Numbered from the stretch's first letter, positions 1 through 8,643 are shown. The stretch is DNA of 17,695 bases from Coemansia sp. RSA 922 (GCA_027577415.1 JANBQS010000450.1:1-17695), one strand, 5' to 3'. Notes: generated from the letters alone by a model not told the origin. Translations and numbers: made by a program.

Positions 1-1833
1 GGGGGTACTTACGGATTTGACAACAACGGCTCCTTTATACGTCGTCGTCTGGCAGTGGTCAACGAATACAAGGTGACATCGGACGGGCCAAGCTCGGGCA
101 ACCTACACGTCAAGTACACCAAGCAGTACCACAACCCTAATGGCACGCCAGCCAAACGCGACGCATCAGGCAGCCAGTCATCAGTCCAGCCGCTTAGCGA
201 GCCGACTATGACCCCGCTTCAAACGCCAACAACCTCGTTTGCCCATTCCGTTGACGGCACTATTGCCGATCTGCAGCGCGCTGCCATCAATGACTTGGTC
301 AGGGCTCCGGTACCCGTCCGATCCATCTCGCTGCTCAAACATGGATCGCTCGCCTATGTGCCATCACCAGTTGATGTTATTCATCACGAAATGTCGATGG
401 CTGGCGGGTCTGGTATTAACCGCTCAATGTCTGCTATCGAGCTTGGAATGCAATCTGGACACATGCCGAAATCCGCCGACAACCTTATGATGACCTGTCG
501 CGATCTCTCTACCTTGTCGTTGCTCTCCCACCACTCCAATGGCAGCAACAACGTTAATATCGGAGTGTTTGCCCCAGGCTGCGTTCCCAATATGCTTGGC
601 CTAGTCGACCCCTCCATGCAGCCGCGCAGCCTTACCAGCCCGACTATCGCCTATGGTCAAACCAGCAGCAAGTCAAGAAGGCCGACCAAGGCAGAGACCA
701 ATATCGATAATGGCGAGAGCGATGAAGTAATCGAGCCTAGAGCCAAACGCCCGAAATCGCAGTCATTCGCCTATCCAGATCGCGAATCGGAGTTGACCAA
801 CGGCCGGAATCCCACGGGACTTGCAAACTCGGCGATTATTCCACCTAGGAAACCCGTCGACGCTTCCATGGCCGATGCAATCGCTTCAGAACATGTCAAT
901 ATTAGCCAGTCTCTGGTTGAGAGCTTCTTGGCCAACCCTGGTGTTAGCGAACTTCTGCAATCGACTTGGCAGACGGGATCTATTGTCAGCCCTCACCCCG
1001 CGTTCCTCCTCCAGTCAATCAACCCGTCAATGGGCAGCAGCGACTTTAATGCCTCCACACAGGGCGTCTGCGCCATGGACATCGAAGGGAAGCAGCTAGC
1101 AGGCTCCAGCGATGTCTATACTGATGACTACGAGAGTGAGCACGAGTACGACGACGATCACAACAGTGACGACGATGACGAGGATGGCGAAGATGGTGAA
1201 ATGGAAGACGAAGACGACGATGATGAGGGAGAGATAGATGACGATGAGGGCAGACATATAGAAAGCGATGATAAGCTCAGCAAGTCGCACCAAATCAGCA
1301 ATAGCAAGTATGGGCAGTCCAGCGATTCGATCGAGTCAGTGGCGACCAAAGTGCACCCAAGCTCTAGGAACAGCAACCACGGCGAGTACTACCAGCAGCG
1401 ACCCACAGATGCCCAGGCAATGGCGTTACAGGGCCTCAATATGGCACACCCGGCTATGTTTGAGCCAATGACGAGCGGTGCTACTTTGCTTGGCGGGGTG
1501 CAGCAACACAGCTCAGACTCGCCGTACGCATTAATGTATACGCCGTCAGTGGCAGTCGACCAGAGCGGGGCCATTCGGTTCCTCTCGGCGAACCCGCAGC
1601 TATTCAACTGCAATGGCACGAATCAGCAGCCGCTGCCACAGCTTCAGTCCTTTGAGGCCGCAATGGCAAATGCGCTCAATTACGCAGGCAATATTCCTTC
1701 CATGTACTTGGCCGATGGCAGTCGTCAGATAATGTCACCAAACAGCCTCAGTAACAACCGTACGCTGGGTGGTCAGCAGTGTGGGTTCTCAGGCGATATG
1801 CCATTTGTCGCCCCTGACGGCAAAGTTTTCTAA
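1..1833 (+). CDS. 3' part of a large acidic, disordered, probably nuclear protein (5' end outside window)
   Basis: The reading frame is open from base 1 to the TAA at 1831-1833, giving 610 residues. The first in-frame start-like codon is GTG at 55, which is not credible for a eukaryote, so the gene begins upstream of the window. The first ~45 codons look folded and basic (FDNNGSFIRRRLAVVNEYK) and may be the end of a DNA- or protein-binding domain that I cannot name. The rest is low-complexity Ser/Asn/Gln/Pro sequence. It contains a basic RAKRPK patch (739-756), a plausible nuclear localisation signal, and a strongly acidic block (about 1123-1251) where about 30 of 43 residues are Asp or Glu. 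The C-terminal third is rich in Met, Gln, Asn and Pro. This is the composition of a transcriptional or chromatin regulator, but no family is recognised. No intron is visible in this part. Its 3' neighbour is convergent, 414 bp away. Confidence 0.85.
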   Translation, partial: GGTYGFDNNGSFIRRRLAVVNEYKVTSDGPSSGNLHVKYTKQYHNPNGTPAKRDASGSQSSVQPLSEPTMTPLQTPTTSFAHSVDGTIADLQRAAINDLVRAPVPVRSISLLKHGSLAYVPSPVDVIHHEMSMAGGSGINRSMSAIELGMQSGHMPKSADNLMMTCRDLSTLSLLSHHSNGSNNVNIGVFAPGCVPNMLGLVDPSMQPRSLTSPTIAYGQTSSKSRRPTKAETNIDNGESDEVIEPRAKRPKSQSFAYPDRESELTNGRNPTGLANSAIIPPRKPVDASMADAIASEHVNISQSLVESFLANPGVSELLQSTWQTGSIVSPHPAFLLQSINPSMGSSDFNASTQGVCAMDIEGKQLAGSSDVYTDDYESEHEYDDDHNSDDDDEDGEDGEMEDEDDDDEGEIDDDEGRHIESDDKLSKSHQISNSKYGQSSDSIESVATKVHPSSRNSNHGEYYQQRPTDAQAMALQGLNMAHPAMFEPMTSGATLLGGVQQHSSDSPYALMYTPSVAVDQSGAIRFLSANPQLFNCNGTNQQPLPQLQSFEAAMANALNYAGNIPSMYLADGSRQIMSPNSLSNNRTLGGQQCGFSGDMPFVAPDGKVF

Positions 1834-2247
1834 GTCTGGCACTCTATATCTCCATTTTCCCTACATCTCACCAATATTTTAATAGACGATATTATGTTTA
1901 AATAATAATTTATTGAGGAAAATTAATATATGTAAAGGGAAACTGCATGCTAAACCCCTTCTACAATATGACGGCCAGCAAAGGTAACAGCTACAAGTAA
2001 AACAATCAATGGTGTTGTAATATTATCGACTAGCTATTGCTTTTCAAAAGTCAACTTAAGGGTACTGAGCTCACAAGGCATTTCTCACGCCGAAGCTATG
2101 TCAAATAAGATTATTTGTTAGCATTTAAGTTGCAATGGGATAGCAATCAAAGGAATAGAGACGTCTTGTCTCTTTACCGTTGAAGTATGATATCTAGTAT
2201 TGGCACCTGAACTACTGCCTAAAACGCGGCCTAACTAACCCGCTTAA
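1834..2247. other. AT-rich convergent intergenic region, no gene seen
   Basis: This 414-bp spacer separates the ends of two convergent genes and should hold both 3' UTRs. It is AT-rich, with a TTTAAATAATAATTTATT stretch just after the first gene that may contribute to 3'-end formation. A small inverted repeat AGAGAC-GTCTT-GTCTCT lies at 2157-2173. I see no open frame of useful length and no tRNA-like A or B box. Confidence 0.6.
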
Positions 2248-2643
2248 TTATGCAGACATATCATAATTGGGTATCAAGAGTTTAATGGTTTTTTCCTTGG
2301 CTAGTTGCTCTTGACCTAGTATATTATTAAGATATTCGAAAAGTGATTTACCATCCTGTAATGTCTGGTTGGTGGCCAGCTCAAGGTACTCTGCATCGCC
2401 ATAGAATAAATAAATATCCACATCATCACCTTTTACAATACCATCAGATCCAACTTGTGTAGTATAATGTTGGTTAATTACAAAACATTCGGGTGGGAAT
2501 TCTATTTCCGCTTCTTTCTCCATGAGTGATCTGATCTCATTTGCAGAAAGTTTATGGCACCTGTCAATATAAAACTTGATCTGGATTTGGAATTCATCCT
2601 CACAATTAAGAGTAACACAATATATATAACTCTCCTGTTCCAT
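2248..2643 (-). CDS. Orphan 131-residue acidic cytosolic-type protein
   Basis: A complete frame runs on the minus strand from ATG at 2643 to TAA at 2248. No signal peptide or membrane segment is visible. Alternating hydrophobic and charged stretches (YIYCVTLNC, FQIQIKFYI, DDVDIYLFY, KTIKLLIPN) suggest several beta strands. A helical segment lies near residues 34-46 (ANEIRSLMEKEAE). The family is not recognised, and I would not call it ubiquitin-like or effector-like without a structure prediction. Support for it being real comes from its context: a consensus TATA box sits about 100 bp upstream of this ATG on the same strand. The base composition is AT-rich and unlike the GC-richer genes at 4.3-12.3 kb, which suggests a young or fast-evolving gene. 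An intron near the 3' end cannot be excluded. Confidence 0.6.
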   Translation of the reverse strand: MEQESYIYCVTLNCEDEFQIQIKFYIDRCHKLSANEIRSLMEKEAEIEFPPECFVINQHYTTQVGSDGIVKGDDVDIYLFYGDAEYLELATNQTLQDGKSLFEYLNNILGQEQLAKEKTIKLLIPNYDMSA

Positions 2644-2744
2644 AATCTATAATAGCAATAATTTGATTGAGAACAACAAAATATTGGGTGAAGAATAAAA
2701 ATGAAGATGGTTTTGAAAGTGGAAGAGGGGCAGTAGCAGCAGGG

Positions 2745-2752
2745 TTTATATA
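2745..2752 (-). promoter_or_regulatory. TATA box (TATATAAA) of the orphan gene
   Basis: The minus strand reads TATATAAA here, a perfect match to the fungal TATA consensus. It lies 101 bp before the ATG at 2643, so transcription would start near 2700-2715 and leave a leader of roughly 60-70 nt. Confidence 0.6.
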
Positions 2753-3389
2753 GCAGAAAAAGAAGCGAATTCTCCTCTTGCAGCAGGAGTGGGCAAGGAA
2801 GGGAGGAAACTGTGCACTCCAGCATGCAGGAAGGAAAAAACAAGTGGATGCAGTCAAAGTGGTTCTTAGTTTCAAAGAGCAACTAATATAGCTCTTTGAA
2901 TTGGCATGGTGTTTGGGTTGAAAAAACACTGGCAATCAAGGACTTTGGCAAGTCTCACTTGGATTGGCGAGGTTTTCCAGGGTTGCAGCAAGTGCCCATT
3001 GGCTATTCCTTCTTTCTCAGACGAACACTGCTCCCTTTTTTTCTGAAAGCCTTTAACAGCATTTGATGTCTTGTGACAGTTTCTTTGAAAATTTTCCTTT
3101 GAAACCAAGTGCTTCCACTTTTTTCCTTGACTGTGAGGAAGCACTTCGCGAGGAGGAAAAAGCACAGGGTTTGAGCATCCAAAGAATTCTCACTTGCTGC
3201 GGAAATGGTGCCATTTTCCTGAGTAGCTTGCAGTTGTCGGCAATATTAGATCTGCATATAGTAGATTTCATTGGAGCTGGTTAATTAGCCCCTTTTAGAA
3301 ATTCGCCTACATGGACTGTGGCTACTCGTCTAGTTGGATCTCTTTCGCAACGGTTCTTCAGTATACATAGTAATCTAATAAAAAAGGAT
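2753..3389. promoter_or_regulatory. Long upstream region with repeated CAAGTG/CACTTG hexamers and a 10-bp inverted repeat
   Basis: No convincing gene is present. Short frames here lack family features. The hexamer CAAGTG or its complement CACTTG occurs at 2841-2846, 2956-2961, 2989-2994, 3106-3111 and 3191-3196. A perfect inverted repeat, AAGTGCTTCC at 3107-3116 and GGAAGCACTT at 3137-3146, could form a 10-bp stem with a 20-nt loop. The region lies upstream of the orphan minus-strand gene and downstream of mL59, so it probably combines the promoter of the first with the 3' UTR of the second. Confidence 0.45.
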
Positions 3390-3861
3390 TTAGAAAGGCA
3401 GGACTGGTTTTGCCTTTAGCTTCTCCTTGGCCAAGGTCTACACAAAAATAAAGAAAGGCAACAAAGATGTTAGCAATATTGATCCAAAAGCAAAAAATAA
3501 GCAGCAAATATATGCTAAAGAAATGAGCAATACAAACCTCCTTCCACTTGCGAATCTTTTCTGGCATCTCCTCCATATTTTTCTCAATGATAGCCTGTTT
3601 ATCGGCGTACTGGCGCTGTTGTTTATGTCCCTTTGGCGGCTTCTTCTGCATAATCTTTTGTGGAGCTGGCGGTGGCATACCAATAGAAACGGGATCAACT
3701 CCATTCAGCGTGCAAGCCTTGCGGAGCTCTGCCTGTCTACGCAAACTGAATCTAGGAGATCTCCAGTGTCCATTGACAAATACCGGCTTGAAGCAAGTCT
3801 CTGCATGCTCGGCCTTTATGTGACTCAAGATAGACGCCGAGAACGTACGCACAGTAGCCAT
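3390..3861 (-). CDS. MRPL25: Mitochondrial large ribosomal subunit protein mL59 (two exons)
   Basis: This is a component of the mitochondrial ribosome large subunit, made in the cytosol and imported. Exon 1 runs 3861 to 3538 and exon 2 runs 3437 to 3390, encoding 123 residues. The intron (3537-3438, 100 bp) starts GTTTGT, ends GTGTAG, is phase 0, and has a GCTAAC branch site at 3474-3469. Family identity rests on the SPRFSLRRQAELRK segment (residues 35-48) and the KGHKQQRQYADKQ segment (77-89). These match, in order and spacing, the DPKYSLRR and KGHKHELK segments I recall from yeast Mrpl25. The N-terminus (MATVRTFSASILSHIK) is compatible with a mitochondrial import signal. The ATG at 3861 is preferred over an in-frame ATG at 3957 because the extra 32 residues are a hydrophobic Phe-rich translation of AT-rich leader. 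It is divergent from the RG-rich protein gene. Confidence 0.85.
3438..3537 (-). other. Spliceosomal intron of the mL59 gene
   Basis: The minus strand reads GAG|GTTTGT at the 5' site and TTTGTGTAG|ACC at the 3' site. A GCTAAC branch motif lies about 32 nt before the acceptor. Removing it joins KWKE to TLAKEKLKAK, replacing a hydrophobic Phe/Ile-rich read-through with a basic mitoribosomal-type C-terminus. Confidence 0.85.
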
Positions 3862-4335
3862 TGTAAAGAATATAAAAAATATCGTAAATTGAATTTGTAA
3901 AGTAAAAACGAAAAAGAAGAAATGCAAACCTGCCAAACTGAATAGGCTCAGATACACTTGATCATAAGCGGATCAGCGTGAGTAAATCATATGGCATCAC
4001 GTGTAAGAGCTCTCGCGAAGAAAAGGCCCACGGTTTTCTCCAGGCGCATGTAAACATAAAGATGCAGCCTTTTGTGATGCGTGAGCAAACCTGTGTTCCG
4101 TAGTAGCTCTTTCGCCTGTATACTTTTTTGTGTTGTCGTGTCGTTGCTTTTCTCACTATATTTTAATTTTTTTTTGGCTGTAATCTTTTTTCTTTTTGTG
4201 TGGTAGTTTGCCGCGCAAGCTAAAAAAAGCTCACTTCCTCTGTAAACAAGCAACAACAACGGGACAAAGAAGCTACTCAATTTCCGACCTTCCTTCCACC
4301 ACCCAAGTTTTTAAATTTTGGACAGCCCCTAAAGC
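3862..4335. promoter_or_regulatory. Divergent promoter region between mL59 and the RG-rich protein
   Basis: This 474-bp spacer serves two outward-facing genes. It contains ATCACGTG at 3996-4003, which matches the RTCACRTG consensus of the Cbf1-type bHLH factor that acts on respiratory and sulfur genes in yeasts. A CTCTCGCGAAG element follows at 4010-4020. The right part (about 4130-4210) is T-rich, typical of nucleosome-poor fungal promoters. No TATA consensus at a useful distance is seen for either gene. Confidence 0.45.
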
Positions 4336-7300
4336 ATGGTTCGGCAAACCGGCGGGCGAAGAACAGATAATAGCAGCGGCACAGCTGACCGAGGAGTTCG
4401 TGGAGGAGGGGCTGTTGGACGTGGAGGCGGTAGTGGCGGTGTGGTTAGAAAGGCCGTGTTCCGTCCGACAGTACGCGCTCCGCCTATAGGCGCTCCGTCA
4501 ACTTTTAGCAACAGCGGTGGTGAGCCTGTATCTGCTGATACGACTCATGCTGGGAACTCGGGTAGACATGGGGGCGGTCTGCTTCTAGTCAACCGCAAGC
4601 CAGCTGCCGCAGCTGTCACTGCAAACGCCACTGCCTCCACAGCTGCCTCCACATCAAGCGCGGCGGCGACACTTGGGTCACATTATAACGCTGCGTTGCA
4701 AGCCAAGGGTGAGCCGAAACCTGTTGCAGCGAACCCTTGGGCTGTCCGTTCACAGCGCCAAGAAGCGGCAGCGGCAGCTAAGCCCTCAACACGACCGACA
4801 GCTGCGATGCTTAATGGACGGCGGCACCCCATTTCATCAATGCCTGAGGCCGCCGGCGATGATGATTATGAGGGCAAAGAGAACTGGGACGAAATGTTGG
4901 ACAAAGGGTTTGACTTTTCTCAGGATATTGAGTTTGGCGACGGGACCGCCGTACGTATCAACCCTCGCGCACGCTCTAAACTGCCGCCATCCCTGCCTCC
5001 AACACCCACTGCCGTAGTAGAGTCACCGCCTGTTGTCGAGGTCAGACCTGTCCAGCCTACACAGCCCTCTATTGACGCCAATCCGGACCCGTCGCCACCC
5101 GCCATTCCGGACCCATCGCCACCCGCCAGCACAGTCCTGGAATCGCCCATCACACATGTTAGTCCAGCAGCAGTGGAGCTTCCGCCGACTACGCCTCGGC
5201 CTGTCGAGACCTCGTGGGGAAAGCCTACCAAGCCTTCAGCTGCGGCTTCTGCAGAGGGCGCATCTGCGCCTGCGTCGACGCGCTGGTGGAAGGCCAGTCT
5301 CTCTAGTAACAGCACTGCACGTCCGCCACAGCAGCAGCAACAGCCGCAGGCAGTAGGCAGTCGTAGCAACGCTAATCCGATTTCCACGCCAGCGCCAGTA
5401 CGTGGCAGTGCGCCTACTCGTGTCGAGGCTAGTGACGGCAACAGTAGCAGCAATAGTGGACAGGCTCAGCGTGGCGGACGAGGCGAGCGTGGTGGGAGAC
5501 CTGGGCGTGGTAGTCGGCGTAGCCTGGCGCCCATTCCTACTGTTGTCCCTCCCGTGCTTCTCAGGCGCCCCACACAGGTGCCACCCGCCGCCCTGAACGA
5601 GTCTTGTCCTGGGTCAGAGCAGGTATCCGCAGACGTAGCCGCTATTGTTGAGCCGCCTGCTCCATCGACGGTGGTGGAGGAGTCAAAGCCCAAGGACAAC
5701 GCTGGCGGCAGTATAAATCCCACTCCGCCAGTCAAAGGAACCACAACAGCTCCAAAGCCACCACAGACACAGCCTGTTATTCTGGCTGAAACCGGTTCGA
5801 GTTCGCCGCGTAACCCGAAGAAGACAACTGAGCCAGGATCACGAAAGCCCAATGGAGCCAGCAGCGGTACTGCTGAGCCTAGTAGGCTTGTCGATAATTG
5901 GAGAGCTGGTACGGCACCCAGGCCACCAGCACCACAGACTACCGCCTCGACTCAGGTAACAGCTCCGAGTACAGCTGCGGATGGTCCAGTCGAGGCTGCT
6001 AGAGTGCCTGCGAATGCCGCGCGTAGGCGTAGCACTGGGGCCGCCAAGGCTGCAGGCAATGGGTCTTCGGCACCAGGTCTCGGCTCGCGTCCAGCTGTAC
6101 AACAGGACAAGCCCGACCGTATTACCAACAAAGCCTCGGCAGCTGCGACGGCTACGAGCTGGCGAGCCGATCCCAACCGCGCCAAACCAGCAGTCGATGC
6201 GTCGAACCAAGCGCCAGTCTCTGAAGAACCCCACGATGCTATTGGAGCTGGTCGACAGCGCGCACAGACGCAGGGCGCGGCCGGTGGCTGTCACGATCTC
6301 CAAAGCAGCCGGGTCACTGTATCGTATTCTGGACCCGCCGCGAGCAACCAGGGCCAGATGAACGGTCTGCTGCAAGTAGCGCCACAGACTACATTGCCTA
6401 CTTCGCCTCCTTTGCTTCCACAGACCATGCTGGCTGATCTTTTGGGTGAGCACGAGGGTTCGGCTCACGGCAAGCAGTCTGCTGTCAGTCCGGCCAAGCC
6501 TCCGGCTCCTATCCAGGGCAATAACGGCGCTGCAGTGCCTGCGTCTCGCTCAGCAGAGCAGAACGAAGCATCGGCAATGTCCCAGCAGCATCAGAGCAGG
6601 CTTGGGTATGGCGGGGCGGCAGTGATGTCTATTTCGTCATCGTCGCTGTTTAATGTCGAGGGCAGCCCGCTAATGGGCAACAACCACTCGTACAATGCGC
6701 CTATTCGCCCGGCATTTGGCCACACTGACCCCGGACTGTTTACCTGGCAGGGCAGCCACATGGGATTCCACGACACGCGCGCCAGGCAAGAGTACCTTTT
6801 GCAGGCAAACACTGCGCCTGAACCAAACGCCTCCTATGCGGCGAGCCGTGAGCAGCCGGCGAGATGGAGCAACACTGGCGAATTCTCGCAACAGCCACAT
6901 GCTGTTGGGTCTGGAGTAACGTTTAGCTCGTTCTCGGCTGGCGCTGGTATGTTGTGGATGGATCCCATGGCGTATGATTCCGAGGGTCGCTCGTTCCCGG
7001 CTCCGATAGAGTCTAGGCCATCGTCGCATGGAGATAACGGCAGTGGGTCGGCGAGTGGGTCGGGAGCTGGATCTAGCTCTGGTGGTGCTCGTGGATATAG
7101 GGCTCCTGGTAGAACGCCACGCCCGATTGGCACGCGTAGTGTACCTGGAAACAACACCCAACGTAATACTCGTAGTAGACAGGGTGGCGCTCATCAGTCG
7201 TATGGTGCGCCGAGCCCGGTACCTCAGAATAGTCAGCATCCGCTGTTTGTGCCTGCATCGCATATGCATCAGTCGTGGTTGCCGCATTACTCGCTTATGC

Positions 7301-8568
7301 AGCCGCCCTATGGCGCGACGTCTGATGCTCGGTTTGGACGGGCGTCGCCGCGTCATAGTCCGCAGATGACTGCGGCTCCTCAGGCGACTACCAGTCAAGG
7401 GTCTGCGGGTGGGGCGCCGTATATGGTTCCGCTGACTCATGCGATGGATCATCAGTCGATGCACCAGATGCCGCCTGGCGGCAGAAATGGAGCGACTACT
7501 GGGCCGTTTGCTAATATGCCACCGCCTCCAGCCCAGTATATGCCTGACTCGTTCCGTCCGTCGCCACCTCCACCACCCATGTACCAATACGGATATATGG
7601 GTGGAGTGCCGCCGCCGCCGCAGCCGCCGTCGACCAAACCGAGTAAGGCTGGTCAGGTTCCGGCTACGAGTATGGCACCGGCGCCGCATTACCACCATGG
7701 ATATCCGCCACAACTGGCTATGCCTCCTAACCACACATGCGCGCCTCCACATATGGCCTTTATGCCCATGTATATACCCAGCGAGCATGGAGCTATTGGT
7801 GGCAACGGTAATCCGGGGTACTATTACGGCCAACAGCAACAGCAGCCGTTTGGTGCCGCCCCTCCTCCTCCGCTTCTAGGTCAGTATCGACAGCAGCAGC
7901 AAACCCAGCCAATGCCTGGCTACCCGAATGCTATGCATATGGCCGAGGCTCAGGGGTATTTGGGATACCAAGGAGAACAGATGGCGACGACCAAACAGGC
8001 TGAGAAACTGTTGGGTATTAGTCGGAGCTCGTCTACCAGCACACGCGAGCGTGGTGGACATGGTTCATCCAAGGGTACCAGTGCATTGTCAGAGTCACAG
8101 CAGGCGAATGCCAATGTGGCAGCTGCTCAGACTACAACAATACCAGGTACTACGGGCAATGGTGAAGCAGCGAATATGCCTCGGACGGCATCGACGAGCA
8201 AGAGTCACAGCAATGCTGCATCTGGCAGTGCTCCTCAGACCAAAGCTGGTGGAGATCGGACTAGGCAGCGTGGCAGAGGGAACGAGCGCAAAACGACACC
8301 TACTAAGGCCGAGAATGGTGAGGCATCGGGTCAGCCTCGTCAGCAGCAACGGCCAGACGCCAAACGCGTCCAACAGCCAACGGTGAAGACTGATGATAAG
8401 GCACGGAAACAGCAACCGCGGCCTGGCAATAATTCGAACGGACCATGTGAGGATGGGAAAGCGCCTATTGGCGAACCAGGGCCAAGCGAAAAGCCAGCTA
8501 GACGCAACCGTGGTGGCAATAGATCTGGGCGAGGAGGCGCAAAGAAGGGTACTACGCAAAAGTCGTAA
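4336..8568 (+). CDS. Large disordered RG-, Pro-, Gln- and Ala-rich protein, probable RNA-associated scaffold
   Basis: A single open frame of 1410 residues without introns. Almost all of it is predicted by eye to be disordered. In order: an RG/Gly-rich N-terminus (residues 7-38), a GGGLLLVNRKP element near 80-90, NPWAV near 133, and a conserved-looking acidic aromatic motif near 179-210 (KENWDEMLDKGFDFSQDIEF). After these come long Pro/Ser/Ala stretches and an RGGRGERGGRPGRG cluster near 380-393. A prion-like Gly/Tyr/Met/Gln/Pro region follows from about 970 to 1230, including polyproline runs, and a basic RG-rich tail covers the last ~100 residues. RGG clusters plus a prion-like region are typical of RNA-binding or granule proteins. 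The N-terminal Gly-rich start, NPW and acidic motif are loosely reminiscent of PRRC2/BAT2 N-terminal proteins, but this is a weak inference. An alternative is a fungus-specific translation or mRNP factor. The ATG is the first in frame and follows a T-rich promoter. Confidence 0.85.
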   Translation: MVRQTGGRRTDNSSGTADRGVRGGGAVGRGGGSGGVVRKAVFRPTVRAPPIGAPSTFSNSGGEPVSADTTHAGNSGRHGGGLLLVNRKPAAAAVTANATASTAASTSSAAATLGSHYNAALQAKGEPKPVAANPWAVRSQRQEAAAAAKPSTRPTAAMLNGRRHPISSMPEAAGDDDYEGKENWDEMLDKGFDFSQDIEFGDGTAVRINPRARSKLPPSLPPTPTAVVESPPVVEVRPVQPTQPSIDANPDPSPPAIPDPSPPASTVLESPITHVSPAAVELPPTTPRPVETSWGKPTKPSAAASAEGASAPASTRWWKASLSSNSTARPPQQQQQPQAVGSRSNANPISTPAPVRGSAPTRVEASDGNSSSNSGQAQRGGRGERGGRPGRGSRRSLAPIPTVVPPVLLRRPTQVPPAALNESCPGSEQVSADVAAIVEPPAPSTVVEESKPKDNAGGSINPTPPVKGTTTAPKPPQTQPVILAETGSSSPRNPKKTTEPGSRKPNGASSGTAEPSRLVDNWRAGTAPRPPAPQTTASTQVTAPSTAADGPVEAARVPANAARRRSTGAAKAAGNGSSAPGLGSRPAVQQDKPDRITNKASAAATATSWRADPNRAKPAVDASNQAPVSEEPHDAIGAGRQRAQTQGAAGGCHDLQSSRVTVSYSGPAASNQGQMNGLLQVAPQTTLPTSPPLLPQTMLADLLGEHEGSAHGKQSAVSPAKPPAPIQGNNGAAVPASRSAEQNEASAMSQQHQSRLGYGGAAVMSISSSSLFNVEGSPLMGNNHSYNAPIRPAFGHTDPGLFTWQGSHMGFHDTRARQEYLLQANTAPEPNASYAASREQPARWSNTGEFSQQPHAVGSGVTFSSFSAGAGMLWMDPMAYDSEGRSFPAPIESRPSSHGDNGSGSASGSGAGSSSGGARGYRAPGRTPRPIGTRSVPGNNTQRNTRSRQGGAHQSYGAPSPVPQNSQHPLFVPASHMHQSWLPHYSLMQPPYGATSDARFGRASPRHSPQMTAAPQATTSQGSAGGAPYMVPLTHAMDHQSMHQMPPGGRNGATTGPFANMPPPPAQYMPDSFRPSPPPPPMYQYGYMGGVPPPPQPPSTKPSKAGQVPATSMAPAPHYHHGYPPQLAMPPNHTCAPPHMAFMPMYIPSEHGAIGGNGNPGYYYGQQQQQPFGAAPPPPLLGQYRQQQQTQPMPGYPNAMHMAEAQGYLGYQGEQMATTKQAEKLLGISRSSSTSTRERGGHGSSKGTSALSESQQANANVAAAQTTTIPGTTGNGEAANMPRTASTSKSHSNAASGSAPQTKAGGDRTRQRGRGNERKTTPTKAENGEASGQPRQQQRPDAKRVQQPTVKTDDKARKQQPRPGNNSNGPCEDGKAPIGEPGPSEKPARRNRGGNRSGRGGAKKGTTQKS
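5080..5127 (+). repeat. Two tandem 24-bp units encoding PDPSPPA
   Basis: The units 5080-5103 and 5104-5127 differ at only 2 of 24 bases and encode NPDPSPPA then IPDPSPPA. This is a recent in-frame duplication inside the disordered protein. Confidence 0.8.
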
Positions 8569-8643
8569 ATAATAATTTTTTTTTGTTTTTGGTTATAATT
8601 CATTTTTGATAAAGATAATTATTTTTTAAAGGAACCAAATATA

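Noticed and set aside
55..57. GTG as start codon of the first gene
   Set aside because: Eukaryotic genes rarely start at GTG, and the frame is open to base 1, so the gene is truncated by the window.
2157..2173. AGAGAC-GTCTT-GTCTCT hairpin as a terminator
   Set aside because: The stem is only 6 bp, and eukaryotic 3' ends do not use bacterial-type terminators.
3063..3284. 73-codon frame in the CAAGTG-rich region
   Set aside because: No promoter, no recognisable domain, and it overlaps frames on the other strand of equal quality.
3358..3537. Hydrophobic C-terminus of the mL59 frame as a membrane segment
   Set aside because: It is read-through of an intron with canonical GT-AG ends and branch site. 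Splicing restores a basic mitoribosomal C-terminus.
6670..7839. 389-codon antisense open frame, plus other long antisense frames at 5839-6468 and 4920-5453
   Set aside because: They are Arg/Ser-rich shadows of the GC-rich RG/Pro-rich coding strand, show no domain, and lie wholly inside the 1410-residue gene.
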